NCBI RefSeq assembly: GCF_010731115.1
Contig: NZ_AP022616.1
Span: 5,766,001 to 5,830,000 of the forward strand
From: Mycolicibacterium phocaicum
GTDB lineage: Bacteria > Actinomycetota > Actinomycetes > Mycobacteriales > Mycobacteriaceae
DNA length: 64,000 nt
Reading direction: 5' to 3'
Under the pieces are notes generated by a model. That model saw only the letters and a program-made list of their open reading frames with translations, searched no databases and was not told the origin of the DNA. Position 1 is the first letter of the stretch. Every line of letters starts with the position of its first letter. The translations under genes were made by a program, and so were the position numbers. Of the stretch, positions 45,038 to 58,886 are shown piece after piece.

Positions 45038-46566
45038 CGGGTCACCGCCTGCGCCGTGCTCGACGAGGTGTGCCCGACAGCCGGATTGATGATGTCCAGC
45101 GCGGGCTTGGGGTAGACGCCGAGCACGAGCAGCAGGGCGACGAGCGGCACCACCACGGCCAGTTCGCGCGGCACCAGGTCGCGCAGCTTGTCGTTGCCCT
45201 CGGTGATGGGGCCCGTCATCATCCGTTGGTACATCCACAGGATGTAGAGCGCGGAGAGCACCAGCGCCGTGGCCGCTACGGCGGTGACGGCCGGGTAGTG
45301 GATGAATGTGCCGACCAGGACCAGGAATTCACTGATGAACGGTGCCAGGCCGGGCAGCGACAGCGTCGCCAGTCCGGCGACCAGGAATGTGCCGGCGAGG
45401 ACCGGTGCGACGCCCTGCACACCGCCGTAGTCGGCGATGGCCCGTGATCCCCGGCGGGACACCAGGAACCCGGCGATCAGGAACAGCGCGGCGGTCGAGA
45501 TGCCGTGGTTGACCATGTACAGCGCGGCGCCGGACTGCGCCTGCTCGGTCATCGCGAAGATGCCCAGAATGATGAAGCCGAAGTGTGAGATCGAGGTGTA
45601 CGAGATCAGGCGCATGACGTCCGTCTGGCCGATGGCCACGATGGCCCCGTAGACGATGCCGATGACGGCCAGCGCAATGATCAACGGCCGGAACGTCGCT
45701 GCGGATGATGGGAAGAGCTCCAGGCAGTATCGGAGCATGCCGAACGTGCCCACCTTGTCGACGACAGCCATCATCAGGACGGCGGTGGCCGGCGTGGCGT
45801 GCACGGCCGCGTCGGGTAGCCAACGGTGCAGCGGCCACAGGGGCGCCTTGACCGCGAACGCGAACATGAAACCGCCGAACAGGGCGTTGGCTATCCCGGG
45901 GCTGATGTCGAGGTTGCCATAGCGCACGGTGTCCGCGACGGCACGGAAATCGAAGGAGCCGTGGGTGAATGCGGAACTGTTGGCGGTCGCCACGTAGAGC
46001 CCGATGACCGCGGCCAACATGATCAGGCCGCCGAACAGGTTGTACAGCAGGAATTTCACCGCTGCCTTGGACGCGGCCGGCCGTTCGGCACCGAAGCCGC
46101 CGATGAGGAAGTACATCGGGATCAGCATCGCTTCGAAGAACACGTAGAACAGCAGGATGTCGAGTGACACCAGGGAGATCAGCACCATCGACTCGACGGC
46201 GAGAATCAACGCGAAGTAGGCGTGCGTCGATTTGGCTTGCGCTCCTGCGTCATTCCAGCCCGCGATGATCAGCAGCGGTACCAGGACCGCCGTCAGCGCG
46301 ACCAGCACGAGAGCCACACCGTCCACCCCGAGAATGTATCCGGTGCCGAACGAGGGGATCCAGGGGTGGTTCTCGACGAACTGGTAGCGCGCCCCGGACG
46401 GGTCGAACCGCAGCGCCAGTACCAGCGCGATGACGAGCACCACCAACGACACCGCAAGGGCGGCCGAGCGGGCGAAAGCCCTTGCGGTGGCGGGCAACAT
46501 GATCACTGCCGCACCGCCGGCCATCGGGACGGCCCACAACGCCGTCAGCCACCACATTCCGGTCAC
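45034..46566 (-). CDS. nuoM: NADH-quinone oxidoreductase subunit M
   Basis: A 510-residue antiporter-like subunit. [20 protein letters not shown] holds the key membrane Glu, [30 protein letters not shown] the TM7-8 Lys/His core. GTG 46566 overlaps the nuoL stop as GTGA; a GTG at 46569 is one codon earlier. It is about 40 residues shorter than M. tuberculosis NuoM, which has an extra loop. Confidence 0.96.
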
Positions 46567-48452
46567 CACACCCTCACCGTGAGAATGGCGGCCGCAATCA
46601 ATGCCGCTCCGGCCAACATGGACAGTGCATATGACCGGGCGAACCCGTTCTGCCAGCGTCGAAGATCTTGCGACCCGCTGCGGACCAGCGCGGCGAGCTC
46701 GCGAGTGACACCGTCGACGGCGACGTCATCGAAGTCGACCAGGTCTTTGGTGACCCGCCGGCCCGGCACCATCAGTGCCCGCTCGTTGAACGCGTCGCCG
46801 TACAGATCGTTGCGCGCGGCGACCGTCAGCCCCGAGACCTTGACCGGTGCGGTGACCGGAATGGGTTGCAGCGCATACATCCGGTACGCGATCGCGACGC
46901 CGACGCCGACCACAGCGAGCGTGACGACCGTGAGCAACCAAGCCGGAAGGGCATGCTCGGGCTCGTGGTGGCCGACGATCGGCTCGAGCCAATGCTCCAA
47001 CGTGCCGCCGACGGCCAGCAGCGCGCCGGCACCGATCGAGCCCGCGGCCAGCACCACCATCGGCCAGCCCATGACCGACGGCGACTCGTGGGGATGCGTC
47101 TCGGCACGCCAACGCTTTTCGCCGAAGAACGTCATCAGCATGACGCGTGTCATGTAGAACGCGGTGATGCCCGCGCCCAGCAGAGCCGCGCCACCGAACA
47201 ACAGCCCTTTGGCGCCACCGGCCGCGAACGCGGTTTCGATGATGGGGTCTTTCGAGAAGAACCCGGACAGCGGCGGGATACCGATGATCGCGAGGTAACC
47301 CATGCCGAACGTGGCGAACGTGACGGGCATCGCGGTGCGCAGTCCGCCGTAGCGGCGCATGTCGGTTTCATCGTCCATGGCGTGCATCACCGAACCGGCA
47401 CCGAGGAACAGGCCGGCCTTGAAGAAGCCGTGCGCCAGCAGATGCAGGATCGCGAGCGCATAGCCGGCGGGACCCAGGCCCGCGGCCAGCATCATGTAGC
47501 CGATCTGGCTCATGGTCGACGCCGCGAGGGCCTTCTTGATGTCATCCTTGGCGCAGCCGATCACGGCGCCGAACAGCAGCGTGACCGCCCCGACGATCGC
47601 GACCGCCAGCCGGGCGTCCGCGGATTGGTTGAAGATCGGGGCCGACCGCACCACGAGGTACACACCCGCGGTGACCATGGTGGCCGCGTGGATGAGTGCC
47701 GACACCGGCGTCGGGCCCTCCATCGCGTCCCCCAGCCAGGACTGCAGCGGTACCTGAGCGGACTTGCCGCACGCCGCCAGCAGCAACAGCAGCCCGATGA
47801 GCGTCGTGGTCGCCGCGGCGAGATGCGGTGCCTGGGCGAAAACCCCGGTGTACGAGAGGGTTCCGGTGTGGGCGAACATTGCCGCCAGGGCCAGTGCCAG
47901 CCCGATGTCACCGACGCGGTTGACGACGAACGCCTTCTTCGCGGCCGTCGCCGCCGATGGCTTGTGCGACCAGAACCCGATCAGCAGGTACGACGCCAGG
48001 CCGACGCCTTCCCATCCGACGTACAGGCCGAGATAGTTGTCGGCCAGCACCAGCAGCAGCATGGCAGCGACGAACAGGTTGAGGTAGGCGAAAAACCGGC
48101 GACGGGCGGGGTCGTGCGCCATGTAGCCGACCGAATAGATGTGGATCAGCGCGCCGACGCCGGTGATGAGCAGGACGAAGCACATCGACAGCTGGTCCAG
48201 GCGTAACCCGAAATCGACCTGGAGCTGCGCGACGGGAACCCAGGAGAACAGCGTCTCGTGCACCAACCGGGAGTCGTTGTCGCGACCGGACATCGCGACG
48301 AACTGGGTGGCGCCGACGAGGAAGGCGCCGACCATGGTGGCGCAGCCCAGCAGATGCCCCCACGCGTCGGTGGCCTTGCCGCCGAGCAGCAGGATCGCCG
48401 CGCCGGCCAGCGGCAGCGCGATCAGCAACCACACCGATGTCGTCATGGTCAC
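46563..48452 (-). CDS. nuoL: NADH-quinone oxidoreductase subunit L
   Basis: A 629-residue antiporter-like subunit with the long C-terminal lateral helix. [18 protein letters not shown] and [37 protein letters not shown] are diagnostic. GTG 48452 overlaps the nuoK stop as GTGA; ATG 48446 is two codons later. It is the distal proton-pumping unit of complex I. Confidence 0.97.
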   Translation of the reverse strand: MTMTTSVWLLIALPLAGAAILLLGGKATDAWGHLLGCATMVGAFLVGATQFVAMSGRDNDSRLVHETLFSWVPVAQLQVDFGLRLDQLSMCFVLLITGVGALIHIYSVGYMAHDPARRRFFAYLNLFVAAMLLLVLADNYLGLYVGWEGVGLASYLLIGFWSHKPSAATAAKKAFVVNRVGDIGLALALAAMFAHTGTLSYTGVFAQAPHLAAATTTLIGLLLLLAACGKSAQVPLQSWLGDAMEGPTPVSALIHAATMVTAGVYLVVRSAPIFNQSADARLAVAIVGAVTLLFGAVIGCAKDDIKKALAASTMSQIGYMMLAAGLGPAGYALAILHLLAHGFFKAGLFLGAGSVMHAMDDETDMRRYGGLRTAMPVTFATFGMGYLAIIGIPPLSGFFSKDPIIETAFAAGGAKGLLFGGAALLGAGITAFYMTRVMLMTFFGEKRWRAETHPHESPSVMGWPMVVLAAGSIGAGALLAVGGTLEHWLEPIVGHHEPEHALPAWLLTVVTLAVVGVGVAIAYRMYALQPIPVTAPVKVSGLTVAARNDLYGDAFNERALMVPGRRVTKDLVDFDDVAVDGVTRELAALVRSGSQDLRRWQNGFARSYALSMLAGAALIAAAILTVRVW

Positions 48453-48748
48453 TGCTTCAACAGGTTCGCGGCGTCGACGGACGCCGATCGCCGGGTCCGG
48501 AATATGGTCATGATGATCGCCAGCCCCACCACCACCTCACACGCAGCCACCACCATCGTGAAGAACGCCACCACCTGACCGTCGAGTTCGCCATGCATCC
48601 GGGAGAACGTGACGAACGCGAGATTGGCGGCGTTGAGCATCAATTCGACGCACATGAACATGACGATGGCGTTGCGGCGCACCAGCACACCGGCGGCGCC
48701 GATTGTGAACAGCAGCGCCGACAGATACAGGTAGTTGGTGGGATTCAT
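48449..48748 (-). CDS. nuoK: NADH-quinone oxidoreductase subunit K
   Basis: A 99-residue, three-helix membrane subunit. The two membrane Glu are in [16 protein letters not shown] and [15 protein letters not shown] 48748 overlaps the nuoJ stop as ATGA. Confidence 0.97.
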   Translation of the reverse strand: MNPTNYLYLSALLFTIGAAGVLVRRNAIVMFMCVELMLNAANLAFVTFSRMHGELDGQVVAFFTMVVAACEVVVGLAIIMTIFRTRRSASVDAANLLKQ

Positions 48749-49482
48749 GAGTCGCTCCCATCATTCGTCGAACTCTCGGCTCGGCCGAGGGTGGCCGACA
48801 CACTGCGCCGGGGCAGGATGGCGCTGACGGACATGTCGGCGTCCGAGCCGTCGGGCAGCTTCGCGGGGACGTCGACGGCGTTGTGCCTCGCGTATACCCC
48901 AGGGTTGGGCCGCGGTGTCGGATGCCCGCCGGCGGCGAAGCGCTCGATTGCCAGCTCGCGCTGGGTCTTTCGGCGCTCGAACCGTTCGCGGTGGGTCAGC
49001 ACCATGGCGCCCAGCGCCGCGGTGATGAGCAGCGCGCTGGTGGTCTCGAAGGCCCACAGGTAGCGGGTGAAGATCAGCACCGCCAGGCCCTGCACGTTGC
49101 CGGCGCGGTTGGCATGCTCCAAACCGACGAAGTTGGCACCGAGGCTCCCGATGCCGGCGATCACTGCGATGCCGAAACCGATGCCGGCCACGACAGCGGC
49201 AATACGTTGTCCCCGAATGGTTTCGATCAGCGAGTCTGCCGAATCGACACCGATGAGCATGAGGACGAACAGGAACAGCATCATTACCGCGCCGGTGTAG
49301 ACCACTACCTGTACGACGCCGAGGAACACCGCGTCCTGGGCGATGTAGAGCACCGCCAGGCTGATCATGGTGCTGGCCAGGAACATCGCCGAGTACACCG
49401 CTTTGGGTGCGGCCACCATGGCGATGGCGCCGAGCACCGACACGGTACCGAGCACCCAGAACGTCACGGCCTCTCCGGTCAC
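48745..49482 (-). CDS. nuoJ: NADH-quinone oxidoreductase subunit J
   Basis: A 245-residue membrane subunit. Helix 3 with the conserved Tyr/Gly turn is [24 protein letters not shown] long polar C-terminal tail, as in other mycobacteria, ends [12 protein letters not shown] 49482 overlaps the nuoI stop as GTGA. Confidence 0.96.
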   Translation of the reverse strand: MTGEAVTFWVLGTVSVLGAIAMVAAPKAVYSAMFLASTMISLAVLYIAQDAVFLGVVQVVVYTGAVMMLFLFVLMLIGVDSADSLIETIRGQRIAAVVAGIGFGIAVIAGIGSLGANFVGLEHANRAGNVQGLAVLIFTRYLWAFETTSALLITAALGAMVLTHRERFERRKTQRELAIERFAAGGHPTPRPNPGVYARHNAVDVPAKLPDGSDADMSVSAILPRRSVSATLGRAESSTNDGSDS

Positions 49483-50048
49483 TTGGCCGCCTCGCGCCGC
49501 GCAAGGCCGTCCGCGGCGGGCCGCGCAAGGCCCGAAGCCGTGATGTTGCCCCGGTAGTAGTCCTCGTCGGTGCTGCCCTCGGCCATCGCGTGGGGCGGCG
49601 CGGTCATGTCGGGCTTCAGCGGCGCCAGGAGCTTGTCCTTGCCGTAGATCAGGTCGGACCGGTTGTCGTCGGCCATCTCGTAGTCGTTGGTCATGGTGAG
49701 CGCGCGGGTCGGGCAGGCCTCGATGCAGAGCCCGCAGCCGATACACCGTAGATAGTTGATCTGGTACACCCGGCCGTACCGCTCGCCGGGGGAAAACCGT
49801 TGTTCCGCGGTGTTGTCCGCGCCCTCGACGAAGATCGCGTCGGCGGGGCAGGCCCACGCGCACAGTTCGCAGCCGATGCACTTCTCGAGGCCGTCGTCGT
49901 AGCGGTTGAGCTGATGCCGGCCGTGATAGCGCGGAGCGACCGGACCGGGCTCCTCGGGATACTGCTCGGTGACGGGTTTCTTGAACATGGTCCCGAAGGT
50001 GACGCCGAAGCCGGCGATGGCATCGATGAATTTGGGCCTACCGGGCAT
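49479..50048 (-). CDS. nuoI: NADH-quinone oxidoreductase subunit I
   Basis: A 189-residue ferredoxin-like subunit with two 4Fe-4S motifs: [16 protein letters not shown] and [16 protein letters not shown]. These carry electrons (N6a, N6b) towards NuoB. The ATG at 50048 has AGGAGG, and the gene overlaps the nuoH end by 11 bp. Confidence 0.97.
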   Translation of the reverse strand: MPGRPKFIDAIAGFGVTFGTMFKKPVTEQYPEEPGPVAPRYHGRHQLNRYDDGLEKCIGCELCAWACPADAIFVEGADNTAEQRFSPGERYGRVYQINYLRCIGCGLCIEACPTRALTMTNDYEMADDNRSDLIYGKDKLLAPLKPDMTAPPHAMAEGSTDEDYYRGNITASGLARPAADGLARREAAK

Positions 50049-51267
50049 GGTGTACCTCCTTGGCCGGGATGGGCGGCACCGGGAACGCTCCGGGCTGCGG
50101 TTCGACGGCAGGGGTGCGTGTGCGAGCCGACCTGCGCCGCACGGTATTCCACAGCGCGCCGGCGATGGCGACCACGGCGACGGCGCCGGCGATGGCCAGC
50201 ACGACGGGCCAGCTGTCGTGACCCTGCAGGCGCAGCGTGCGCACGATGCTGACGAGCATGATCCACGCCAGCGAGATCGGGATGAGCACCTTCCAGCCCA
50301 GCGCCATGAACTGGTCGTATCGCAGACGGGGCAGCGTGGCACGGAGCCACATGAACAGGAACAGGAACGCCCACACCTTGCCGACGAACCACAGCAGTGG
50401 CCACCAGCCGGTGTTGGCTCCGGGAATGAGGCTCAGCGGCCAGGGCGCCTGCCAACCACCGAGAAACAGCGTGGTGGCGAGGGCGGAGACCGTCGTCATG
50501 TTGACGTACTCCGCGAGCATGAACATCGCGAACTTCAGCGACGAGTACTCGGTGTGGAAACCGCCGACCAGCTCGCCCTCGGCTTCGGGCAGATCGAAGG
50601 GCGCCCGGTTGGTTTCGCCGACCATCGAGATCACGTAGATCAGGAATGACGGCAGCAGCAGGAAGACGTACCAGCGGCCCTGTTGTGACGCGACGATCTG
50701 CGACGTCGACATGGTGCCCGCGTACAGGAACACCGCGGCGAACGACAGGGCCATCGCGATCTCGTACGAGATGACCTGAGCGCTCGACCGCAGCCCGCCC
50801 AGCAGGGGATAGGTCGAGCCGGAAGCCCAGCCCGCCAACACGATTCCGTAGACCCCGATCGACGTGACCGCCAGGACGTACAACACCGCGACCGGCAGGT
50901 CGGTCAACTGCAGCGGCGTCTCGTGCCCGAACACATGGACCAGCGGTCCCATCGGGATCACCGCGAACGCCATGATCGCCGGGATCACCGAGATGATCGG
51001 CGCCAGCAGGTAGATCGGCTTGTCCACCCCGGCCGGGACCAGCCCCTCCTTCAACGCGAGCTTGATGCCGTCGGCCAGGCTCTGCAGTAACCCGAACGGC
51101 CCCACCCGGTTCGGCCCGATACGCATCTGCATCCAGCTCAACACCCGGCGCTCGAGCAGGATGGCCACGAGCACCGTCAGCACCAGGAACACGAAGATGC
51201 CAAGGGCTTTGGCGAGGACCAGCCACCACGGGTCGAGGCCGAAAGAGGAGAGGTCGGGATAGTTCAC
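50038..51267 (-). CDS. nuoH: NADH-quinone oxidoreductase subunit H
   Basis: A 409-residue membrane subunit forming the quinone chamber with NuoB and NuoD. Signature segments are [48 protein letters not shown] and a long C-terminal tail. GTG 51267 overlaps the nuoG stop as GTGA. Confidence 0.97.
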   Translation of the reverse strand: MNYPDLSSFGLDPWWLVLAKALGIFVFLVLTVLVAILLERRVLSWMQMRIGPNRVGPFGLLQSLADGIKLALKEGLVPAGVDKPIYLLAPIISVIPAIMAFAVIPMGPLVHVFGHETPLQLTDLPVAVLYVLAVTSIGVYGIVLAGWASGSTYPLLGGLRSSAQVISYEIAMALSFAAVFLYAGTMSTSQIVASQQGRWYVFLLLPSFLIYVISMVGETNRAPFDLPEAEGELVGGFHTEYSSLKFAMFMLAEYVNMTTVSALATTLFLGGWQAPWPLSLIPGANTGWWPLLWFVGKVWAFLFLFMWLRATLPRLRYDQFMALGWKVLIPISLAWIMLVSIVRTLRLQGHDSWPVVLAIAGAVAVVAIAGALWNTVRRRSARTRTPAVEPQPGAFPVPPIPAKEVHHAR

Positions 51268-53636
51268 GTTGCCGCTCCGCTGATCGAGACGACCGCGCCG
51301 GGGGCGACGCCGAGCGTGGCATGGACCGTCGATCCCGGCGAGTTCAGCGGCAGCCACACCACGCCGGTCGGCATGTCGGTGAGTTCGAGCGGCAGCGTGA
51401 TACTGCCGTGATCGGTGCTGACCGTGAGGATTTCGGACGCGCCGACGCTCGCTGCGGTGTCGGGGGAGAGTCGGGCCACCGCCGGGCGGGCCGTGGCGGC
51501 CAGATGCGGTTCGCCGTCCTGCAGGCGGCCGGCGTCCAACAGCATCCGCCAGCCGGCGAGGATCGCCTGCCCGGGGCCTGGCACCGGGTTCGGGGTCGCG
51601 GTGAACTCCGGTGCGGCGGGCCGTGGCCCCGTCCAGCACCCGAGTCGGGTCATCTCGTTGCGCACAGCGGCGACATCGCGCAGGCCGAGATCGATGCAAT
51701 GTTCGTCGGCGAGCGCCGCCAACACGCCCATGTCCGCTCGCGTGGCGGGCGGCAGCGCCGCGCCGAATGGGCGTTGGCGCCCTTCCCAGTTCACGAAACT
51801 GCCGGCCTTCTCGACGACGGGTGCCACCGGGAACACCACGTGCGCGAGATCGGTGACGGCGCTGCGCCGGACCTCCATGCTCACCACGAACTTCGCGGCA
51901 CCGAGTGACTGCTGGGCCAGTTCCGGGTCGGGTAGGTCGGCCAGTTCGACGCCGGCGACCAGCACAGCCTCGAGCTCACCGTCGGCTGCGGCGGCGAGGA
52001 TCGCGGTGGTGTCGCGGCCCGGTGCGTCGGGCAGTTCGTCGACGTGCCAGGCGACGGCCACCTCTGTCCGTGACGGCAGATCGGCCACCAGACGACCGCC
52101 GGGCAACAGATTGGGGGCCGCGCCCGCTTCCAGTGCACCGCGCTCGCCGGCCCGCCGCGGTACCCAGCCGACGGCGGCGCCCGTACGCTCGGCCAGCCGG
52201 GCCACCGCGGAGAAGCCGCCGGGCACGCCCGCCAGCCGCTCACCGGTGAGGATGACCGAACCGGGCGGCAGCACCTCGACGGCGTCGAGGGCCCGGGGTT
52301 CGCGGCCCGGTGCGGCAGAGATCAGGGTGCCGCCCATCTTCTCCAGGCCGCGGCTCGCGAACGGCGCCACCGCAACGACTTTCAGGCCGTGCTTGCGGAA
52401 GGCCTTGCGCAGCCGCAGGTAGACGATCGGCGATTCGTCCTCCGGCTCGAACGCGACGAGCAGCACGACGGGCGCCGCTTCCAGGTCGGCGTAGGTCACC
52501 CGCATCGGCTGACCCGCGACGGCGGCAGCCAGGAACTGGGCCTCCTCGTCGCTGTGGACCCGGCTGCGGAAGTCGATATCGTTGGTGCCCAGCACGATCC
52601 GCGCGTATTTCGCGTAGGCGTAGGCGTCTTCGCTGGTGAGTCGTCCGCCGATGAGCACGCCGGTCCGGGGACCGGCTGCCGACAGGCCGCGTGCCGCGAC
52701 GGCGACGGCCTCGGGCCAGGATGCCGCGCGCTGGGTGCCGTCGGCCTCGCGGATCAAGGGTGTGGTGATCCGGTCACCCTGCGTGGCGTAGGTGAAGGCC
52801 CAGCGGCCCTTGTCGCAGTTCCACTCTTCGTTGACCTCGGGATCGTCACCGGCCAAGCGGCGCAACACCGTTCCGCGTCGATGATCGGTGCGCTGTGCAC
52901 AGCCCGAGGCGCAGTGTTCGCAGACGCTGGGGGAGGAGACCAGGTCGAAAGGCCGGGCCCGGAACCGGTACGCGGTCCCGGTGAGCGCGCCGACGGGGCA
53001 GATCTGCACAGTGTTGCCGGAGAAGTACGAGTCGAACGGTGCCTCGTTGCCGATCCCGACCTGCTGCAGTGCGCCACGTTCCAGCAATTCGATGAACGGG
53101 TCGCCGGCGACCTGATTCGAGAACCGGGTGCAGCGCGCGCACAACACGCAGCGTTCCCGGTCGAGCAGGACCTGCGCCGACAGATTGATGGGTTTGGGGT
53201 AGGTGCGCTTGACGTCCTCGAAACGAGAATCGCTGCGGCCGTTGGACATCGCCTGGTTCTGCAGCGGGCATTCGCCGCCCTTGTCGCAGACGGGGCAGTC
53301 CAGCGGATGATTGATCAGCAGCAGCTCCATCACGCCGTGCTGTGCCTTGTCGGCGGCCGCCGATGTCACCTGGGTACGCACGGCCATGTCCGGGGTGACA
53401 GTGGTGGTACACGACGCCAACGGTTTCCGCTGGCCCTCCACCTCGACGAGGCACTGCCGGCAGGCGCCCACCGGGTCCAGCAGCGGGTGGTCGCAGAACC
53501 GGGGAATCTGGACACCGATGAGCTCGGCCGCACGAATCACCAACGTGCCCTTGGGCACACTGATCTGCTGGTCGTCGATGGTCAGCGTCACCATCTCGAC
53601 CGCGGCCGCGTCCTTCGCCGGCTCAGTCACCGTCAT
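51264..53636 (-). CDS. nuoG: NADH-quinone oxidoreductase subunit G
   Basis: A 790-residue iron-sulfur subunit. The 2Fe-2S ligands start in [22 protein letters not shown], the His-ligated 4Fe-4S is [18 protein letters not shown], and further clusters follow in [17 protein letters not shown] and CEHCASGC, then a molybdopterin-like domain. The ATG at 53636 is preceded by the hairpin that fills the nuoF-nuoG gap. Confidence 0.96.
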   Translation of the reverse strand: MTVTEPAKDAAAVEMVTLTIDDQQISVPKGTLVIRAAELIGVQIPRFCDHPLLDPVGACRQCLVEVEGQRKPLASCTTTVTPDMAVRTQVTSAAADKAQHGVMELLLINHPLDCPVCDKGGECPLQNQAMSNGRSDSRFEDVKRTYPKPINLSAQVLLDRERCVLCARCTRFSNQVAGDPFIELLERGALQQVGIGNEAPFDSYFSGNTVQICPVGALTGTAYRFRARPFDLVSSPSVCEHCASGCAQRTDHRRGTVLRRLAGDDPEVNEEWNCDKGRWAFTYATQGDRITTPLIREADGTQRAASWPEAVAVAARGLSAAGPRTGVLIGGRLTSEDAYAYAKYARIVLGTNDIDFRSRVHSDEEAQFLAAAVAGQPMRVTYADLEAAPVVLLVAFEPEDESPIVYLRLRKAFRKHGLKVVAVAPFASRGLEKMGGTLISAAPGREPRALDAVEVLPPGSVILTGERLAGVPGGFSAVARLAERTGAAVGWVPRRAGERGALEAGAAPNLLPGGRLVADLPSRTEVAVAWHVDELPDAPGRDTTAILAAAADGELEAVLVAGVELADLPDPELAQQSLGAAKFVVSMEVRRSAVTDLAHVVFPVAPVVEKAGSFVNWEGRQRPFGAALPPATRADMGVLAALADEHCIDLGLRDVAAVRNEMTRLGCWTGPRPAAPEFTATPNPVPGPGQAILAGWRMLLDAGRLQDGEPHLAATARPAVARLSPDTAASVGASEILTVSTDHGSITLPLELTDMPTGVVWLPLNSPGSTVHATLGVAPGAVVSISGAAT

Positions 53637-53651
53637 ACCCGTGCCCCCGTT

Positions 53652-53722
53652 TTCTCCGCGAGCAGACGTAAAACTGTCGTTTTTGGCCGGAAATCGACAG
53701 TTTTACGTCTTTTCGCGGAGAA
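53652..53722. repeat. hairpin repeat between nuoF and nuoG, element 2
   Basis: Inverted repeat with 28-nt arms (53652-53679 and 53695-53722, two mismatches) and a 15-nt loop; core GACGTAAAACTGTCG. It fills most of the 97-bp nuoF-nuoG gap. It resembles short palindromic repeats found in mycobacterial intergenic regions. In nuo mRNA it would form a strong stem and could lower downstream expression or stabilise the upstream part. Confidence 0.9.
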
Positions 53723-53733
53723 GGTCGTAAGCC

Positions 53734-55031
<1,298 letters not shown>

Positions 55032-55035
<4 letters not shown>

Positions 55036-55754
55036 TGCGGCGCCTCCATCCCACGCTCCTGCGCAACGCGCAACCCGGCCAACGTGGCCGCACCCGGTTC
55101 GGAGTCGTTGCTGCCTGGGCGTTCATCGGGGAAGCCGGCGAGGATGCGTGCGGTGTCCTTGAAGGTGCACAGGGGCGCGCCGCGGGTCGGCGTAACAGGC
55201 TCGCCGGCCCGTAGCGAGTCGACGAGATCACGCGCGGAACCGGGGGTTTGGTTGTCGAAGAATTCCCAGTTCACCATGATCACCGGCGCGTAGTCGCAGG
55301 CGGCGTTGCACTCGATGTGTTCGAGCGTGACGCGGCCGTCGGCGGTGGTCTCGCCGGCGCCGAGACCCAGATGGTTCTCGAGTGATTCGAGGATGGCGTC
55401 GCCGCCCATGATGGCGCACAGCGTGTTGGTGCAGACGCCGACCAGGTATTCGCCGGTGGGCGTGCGGCGGTACATGGAGTAGAACGTCGCCACCGCGGTG
55501 ACCTCGGCGGTACTGAGGTCCAATTGCGCTGCACAGAAGGAGATTCCGGCAGGCGTGAGGTATCCGTCCTCGGATTGGACGAGGTGCAGCAGGGGCAGTA
55601 GCGCGGAGCGGGCACTGGGGTAGCGGGCGATGATCGTCGCGGCGTCGGATGCCAGGCGCTCGCGCACGTCGGCCGAATAGGATTGCGGCCCTTGGCCGAT
55701 GGGCGGACCGGGCTCGTCCGGCCGGGGCCCGAGACGCAGTTCGATAGCGGTCAC
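55032..55754 (-). CDS. nuoE: NADH-quinone oxidoreductase subunit E
   Basis: A 240-residue thioredoxin-like 2Fe-2S subunit (cluster N1a). The four Cys are in [11 protein letters not shown] and [16 protein letters not shown] 55754 overlaps the nuoD stop as GTGA. Confidence 0.96.
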
Positions 55755-57079
55755 CTGTCCACGCCTCCCATCACCGGATCGATCGACGCCACCGCCGCGA
55801 TGGCATCGGCGACCATGGACCCCTCGCACATCACCGACACCGCCTGCAGATTCGTGAACGACGGGTCGCGGTAATGCACCCGGTAGGGCCGGGTGCCACC
55901 GTCGGAGACCATGTGCACACCCAGCTCGCCGCGCGGCGATTCGACGGCGACGTACACCTGCCCGGCGGGCACCCGGATACCTTCGGTCACCAGCTTGAAG
56001 TGGTGGATCAGCGCTTCCATCGAGGAGCCCATGATCTTGGCGATGTGTTCCTTCGAATTGCCCAGACCATCCGGGCCGACTTTCAGGTCTGCCGGCCAGG
56101 CCAGTTTCTTGTCGGTGATCATCACCGGTCCGGGCCCCGTCCGACCGAGCCTGTCCACGCACTGCTCGACGATCTTGATGGACTCCCGCATCTCGCGGAC
56201 GCGAATCATGTAGCGGCCGTACGCATCACACTGGTCATCGGTGATGACGTCGAAGTCGTAGGACTCGTATCCGCAGTACGGCTGCGACTTTCGCAGGTCA
56301 TGCGGCAGCCCCGTCGAACGCAGCACCGGGCCGGTGATACCCAGCGCCATACAGCCGGTCAGGTCCAGGTAGCCGACGCCCTGCGTACGCGCCTTCCAGA
56401 TGTAGTTCTCGTTGAGCAGATTCTCCATGTCGCGCAACCGCTTGGGCAGCAGCTTCAACAGTTCCCGTAGTTGCGGCAGCGCCTCGTCGGGCAGGTCGGC
56501 GGCCAGCCCGCCGGGTCGGATGTAGGCATGATTCATCCGGAGCCCGGTGATGGTCTCGAATATCGACAGCACCAGTTCGCGTTCCCGGAACCCGAAGAAC
56601 ATCGCCGACATGGAGCCCAGCTCCATACCGCCGGTGGCCAGCGCGACCAGGTGCGACGAGATCCGGTTGAGTTCCATGAGCATGACCCGGATGACGCTGG
56701 CCCGCTCGGGGATGTCGTCGGTGACGCCGAGCAGTTTCTCCACGCCCAGGCAGTACGCCGTCTCGTTGAAGAACGGGGACAGGTAGTCCATGCGGGTCAC
56801 GAAGGTGACGCCCTGCGTCCAGGTCCGGTACTCGAGATTCTTCTCGATTCCGGTGTGCAGGTAGCCGATTCCGCACCGCGCCTCGGTGATGGTCTCGCCG
56901 TCGATCTCCAGGATCAGGCGCAGCACACCATGAGTGGACGGATGCTGCGGGCCCATGTTGACCACGATGCGCTCGCCGGCGACAGCACTCTCACGCGCCG
57001 CGGCCACGACGTCGGCCCAGTCTTGACCGCCGACGGTGACCACGCGTTCGCGGCCATCGGGTTCGTTGTCCTGAGTCAT
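55751..57079 (-). CDS. nuoD: NADH-quinone oxidoreductase subunit D
   Basis: A 442-residue 49-kDa-type subunit forming the quinone site with NuoB. The quinone-site His and Tyr are in [14 protein letters not shown] and [19 protein letters not shown] 57079 shares one base with the nuoC stop (TGATG). Confidence 0.97.
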   Translation of the reverse strand: MTQDNEPDGRERVVTVGGQDWADVVAAARESAVAGERIVVNMGPQHPSTHGVLRLILEIDGETITEARCGIGYLHTGIEKNLEYRTWTQGVTFVTRMDYLSPFFNETAYCLGVEKLLGVTDDIPERASVIRVMLMELNRISSHLVALATGGMELGSMSAMFFGFRERELVLSIFETITGLRMNHAYIRPGGLAADLPDEALPQLRELLKLLPKRLRDMENLLNENYIWKARTQGVGYLDLTGCMALGITGPVLRSTGLPHDLRKSQPYCGYESYDFDVITDDQCDAYGRYMIRVREMRESIKIVEQCVDRLGRTGPGPVMITDKKLAWPADLKVGPDGLGNSKEHIAKIMGSSMEALIHHFKLVTEGIRVPAGQVYVAVESPRGELGVHMVSDGGTRPYRVHYRDPSFTNLQAVSVMCEGSMVADAIAAVASIDPVMGGVDR

Positions 57080-57753
57080 CAGTTGTAGGCCCGCCGTTCG
57101 TCCGGGGGCGGGATTTTCGCACCGTGGTACTCGACCGGTATTCCGCCGAGCGGGTAGTCCTTGCGCTGCGGATGGCCCACCCAGTCGTCGGGCATCTCGA
57201 TCCGGGTCAGGGCGGGGTGGCCGTCGAAGATGATGCCGAAGAAATCGTAGGTCTCGCGTTCATGCCAGTCGGTGGTCGGATATACCGAATACAGCGATGG
57301 CACATGAGGATCGGCGTCCGGGGCGCACGCCTCGACGCGAATCCGGCGGTTGTGGGTGATGGACATCAGCGGGTAGACAGTGTGCAATTCGCGACCCGCG
57401 TCGTCGGGGTAGTGCACACCGGACACTCCCAGGCACAGCTCGAACAGCAGCTCGTCGCGCAGCGCCCGGGCCACCGCGACCAGGCGATCGCGGCGTACCT
57501 CGAGAGTCAGTTCGTCGCGGAACACCACGACGCGCTCGATCGCGGCGCCGAACTCGTCGGCGCCGAGGGCCGCCGCCAAGGTGTCGACGACGTCGTCGAA
57601 GTAGCCGCCGTAGGGCCGGGGTGAGCTGCCGGGCAGGGCGACCTCCCGGACCAACCGACCGTAGCCCGAGGTATCGCCGCTGCCGCGGACACCGAACATG
57701 CCGCGCCGCGTCCCGATCACCTCGGGTCCCGTCTGGTCGGGCGCGTCCGTCAT
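57079..57753 (-). CDS. nuoC: NADH-quinone oxidoreductase subunit C
   Basis: A 224-residue 30-kDa-type subunit. The conserved C-terminal region is [28 protein letters not shown] and [19 protein letters not shown] 57753 overlaps the nuoB stop as ATGA. Confidence 0.96.
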   Translation of the reverse strand: MTDAPDQTGPEVIGTRRGMFGVRGSGDTSGYGRLVREVALPGSSPRPYGGYFDDVVDTLAAALGADEFGAAIERVVVFRDELTLEVRRDRLVAVARALRDELLFELCLGVSGVHYPDDAGRELHTVYPLMSITHNRRIRVEACAPDADPHVPSLYSVYPTTDWHERETYDFFGIIFDGHPALTRIEMPDDWVGHPQRKDYPLGGIPVEYHGAKIPPPDERRAYN

Positions 57754-58307
57754 GACCGCAGCAGTCCCTTCAGCTCGATGGTGGGACGGGCCTGCAGGGC
57801 AGCTTCCTCGGCCGCGGCGATCGCCTCGGCCCGGTTCACGCCCAGCGGCATCTCCTGAATCTTGGCGTGCAACTTGAGGATTGCGTTCAGCAGCATCTCC
57901 GGCCGGGGTGGGCAGCCGGGCAGATAGATGTCGACGGGCACGATGTGATCGACGCCCTGCACCACCGCGTAGTTGTTGAACATCCCGCCCGAGGAGGCAC
58001 ACACGCCCATGGCAAGCACCCATTTGGGTTCGGCCATCTGGTCGTACACCTGCCGCAGCACCGGCGCCATCTTCTGGCTCACGCGGCCGGCGACGATCAT
58101 CAGGTCGGCCTGGCGTGGCGTCGCGGAGAACCGCTCCATGCCGAAGCGCGCGATATCGAAGCGCGGGCCCGCGGTGGCCATCATCTCGATGGCGCAGCAC
58201 GCCAACCCGAAGGTGGCGGGCCACAACGACCCCTTGCGCACGTAGCCTGCGACCTTCTCGACAGTGGACAGCAGGATGCCGCCGGGGAGGCGTTCTTCGA
58301 GTCCCAT
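57750..58307 (-). CDS. nuoB: NADH-quinone oxidoreductase subunit B
   Basis: A 185-residue subunit carrying cluster N2, the last electron donor to quinone. The tandem Cys is in [11 protein letters not shown], and the other ligands are in GVCASSGG and LPGCPPRPE. It starts at ATG 58307, 11 bp after nuoA. Confidence 0.97.
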   Translation of the reverse strand: MGLEERLPGGILLSTVEKVAGYVRKGSLWPATFGLACCAIEMMATAGPRFDIARFGMERFSATPRQADLMIVAGRVSQKMAPVLRQVYDQMAEPKWVLAMGVCASSGGMFNNYAVVQGVDHIVPVDIYLPGCPPRPEMLLNAILKLHAKIQEMPLGVNRAEAIAAAEEAALQARPTIELKGLLRS

Positions 58308-58318
58308 GGATCCTGACC

Positions 58319-58693
58319 TCAGTCCCAGCTCAGTCCGCCGCGGCGCCAGATGTATGCGTAGGCGACGAACACCGTCAGCATGAACAGCAGCATCTCCACT
58401 ACCGCGAATACCCCCAGCGATTCGAAGGAAACGGCCCAGGGGTACAGGAAGACGATCTCGATGTCGAAGACGATGAACAGCATCGCGGTCAGGTAGTACT
58501 TGACCGGGAACCGCTGGCCGGTCGTCTCGTGCCCCGGCGAGCCCGGCGCCATCGGCTCGATGCCACATTCGTAGGCCTCCAGCTTGGCCCGGTTGTACCG
58601 GCGGGGGCCGATGACCAGCGCAATTCCGACCGAACCCACCGCGAACGCCGCGGCGATCGCGCCGAGTACCAGGATGGGGATGTAGACGTTCAT
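58319..58693 (-). CDS. nuoA: NADH-quinone oxidoreductase subunit A
   Basis: A 124-residue membrane subunit with three helices. [12 protein letters not shown] and [29 protein letters not shown] are diagnostic. ATG 58693 matches the start of M. tuberculosis NuoA ([10 protein letters not shown]); upstream in-frame codons are ignored. It is the first gene of the operon; the promoter must lie in 58694-58886. Confidence 0.97.
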   Translation of the reverse strand: MNVYIPILVLGAIAAAFAVGSVGIALVIGPRRYNRAKLEAYECGIEPMAPGSPGHETTGQRFPVKYYLTAMLFIVFDIEIVFLYPWAVSFESLGVFAVVEMLLFMLTVFVAYAYIWRRGGLSWD

Positions 58694-58735
58694 GCGTTCG
58701 TCATGCCCTGTGAGGCTCCCTCGTCGAGCTGTCGA

Positions 58736-58751
58736 TGTGAGCTGGCCCACA
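58736..58751. promoter_or_regulatory. weak CRP-like site upstream of nuoA
   Basis: TGTGAGCTGGCCCACA differs from TGTGA-N6-TCACA by one base. It lies 43-58 bp upstream of the nuoA start, close to where a promoter would be, so binding there could repress as well as activate. Confidence 0.3.
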
Positions 58752-58886
58752 GCTTAGCTCGGTTAACGGAACGGCCGCCGCATTTTGGCTAGGATCATGA
58801 TCAGTTCCTGACGTTCCCGCGTCACATCGGCGTTGACGCGAAGAGTGAACGGCCACAGGCCATTTCGTGCTGGTTAACGCACGGTT

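Noticed and set aside
46668..48206. A 512-codon plus-strand frame across nuoL
   Set aside because: Antisense shadow of nuoL; it has no domain pattern and no ribosome site.
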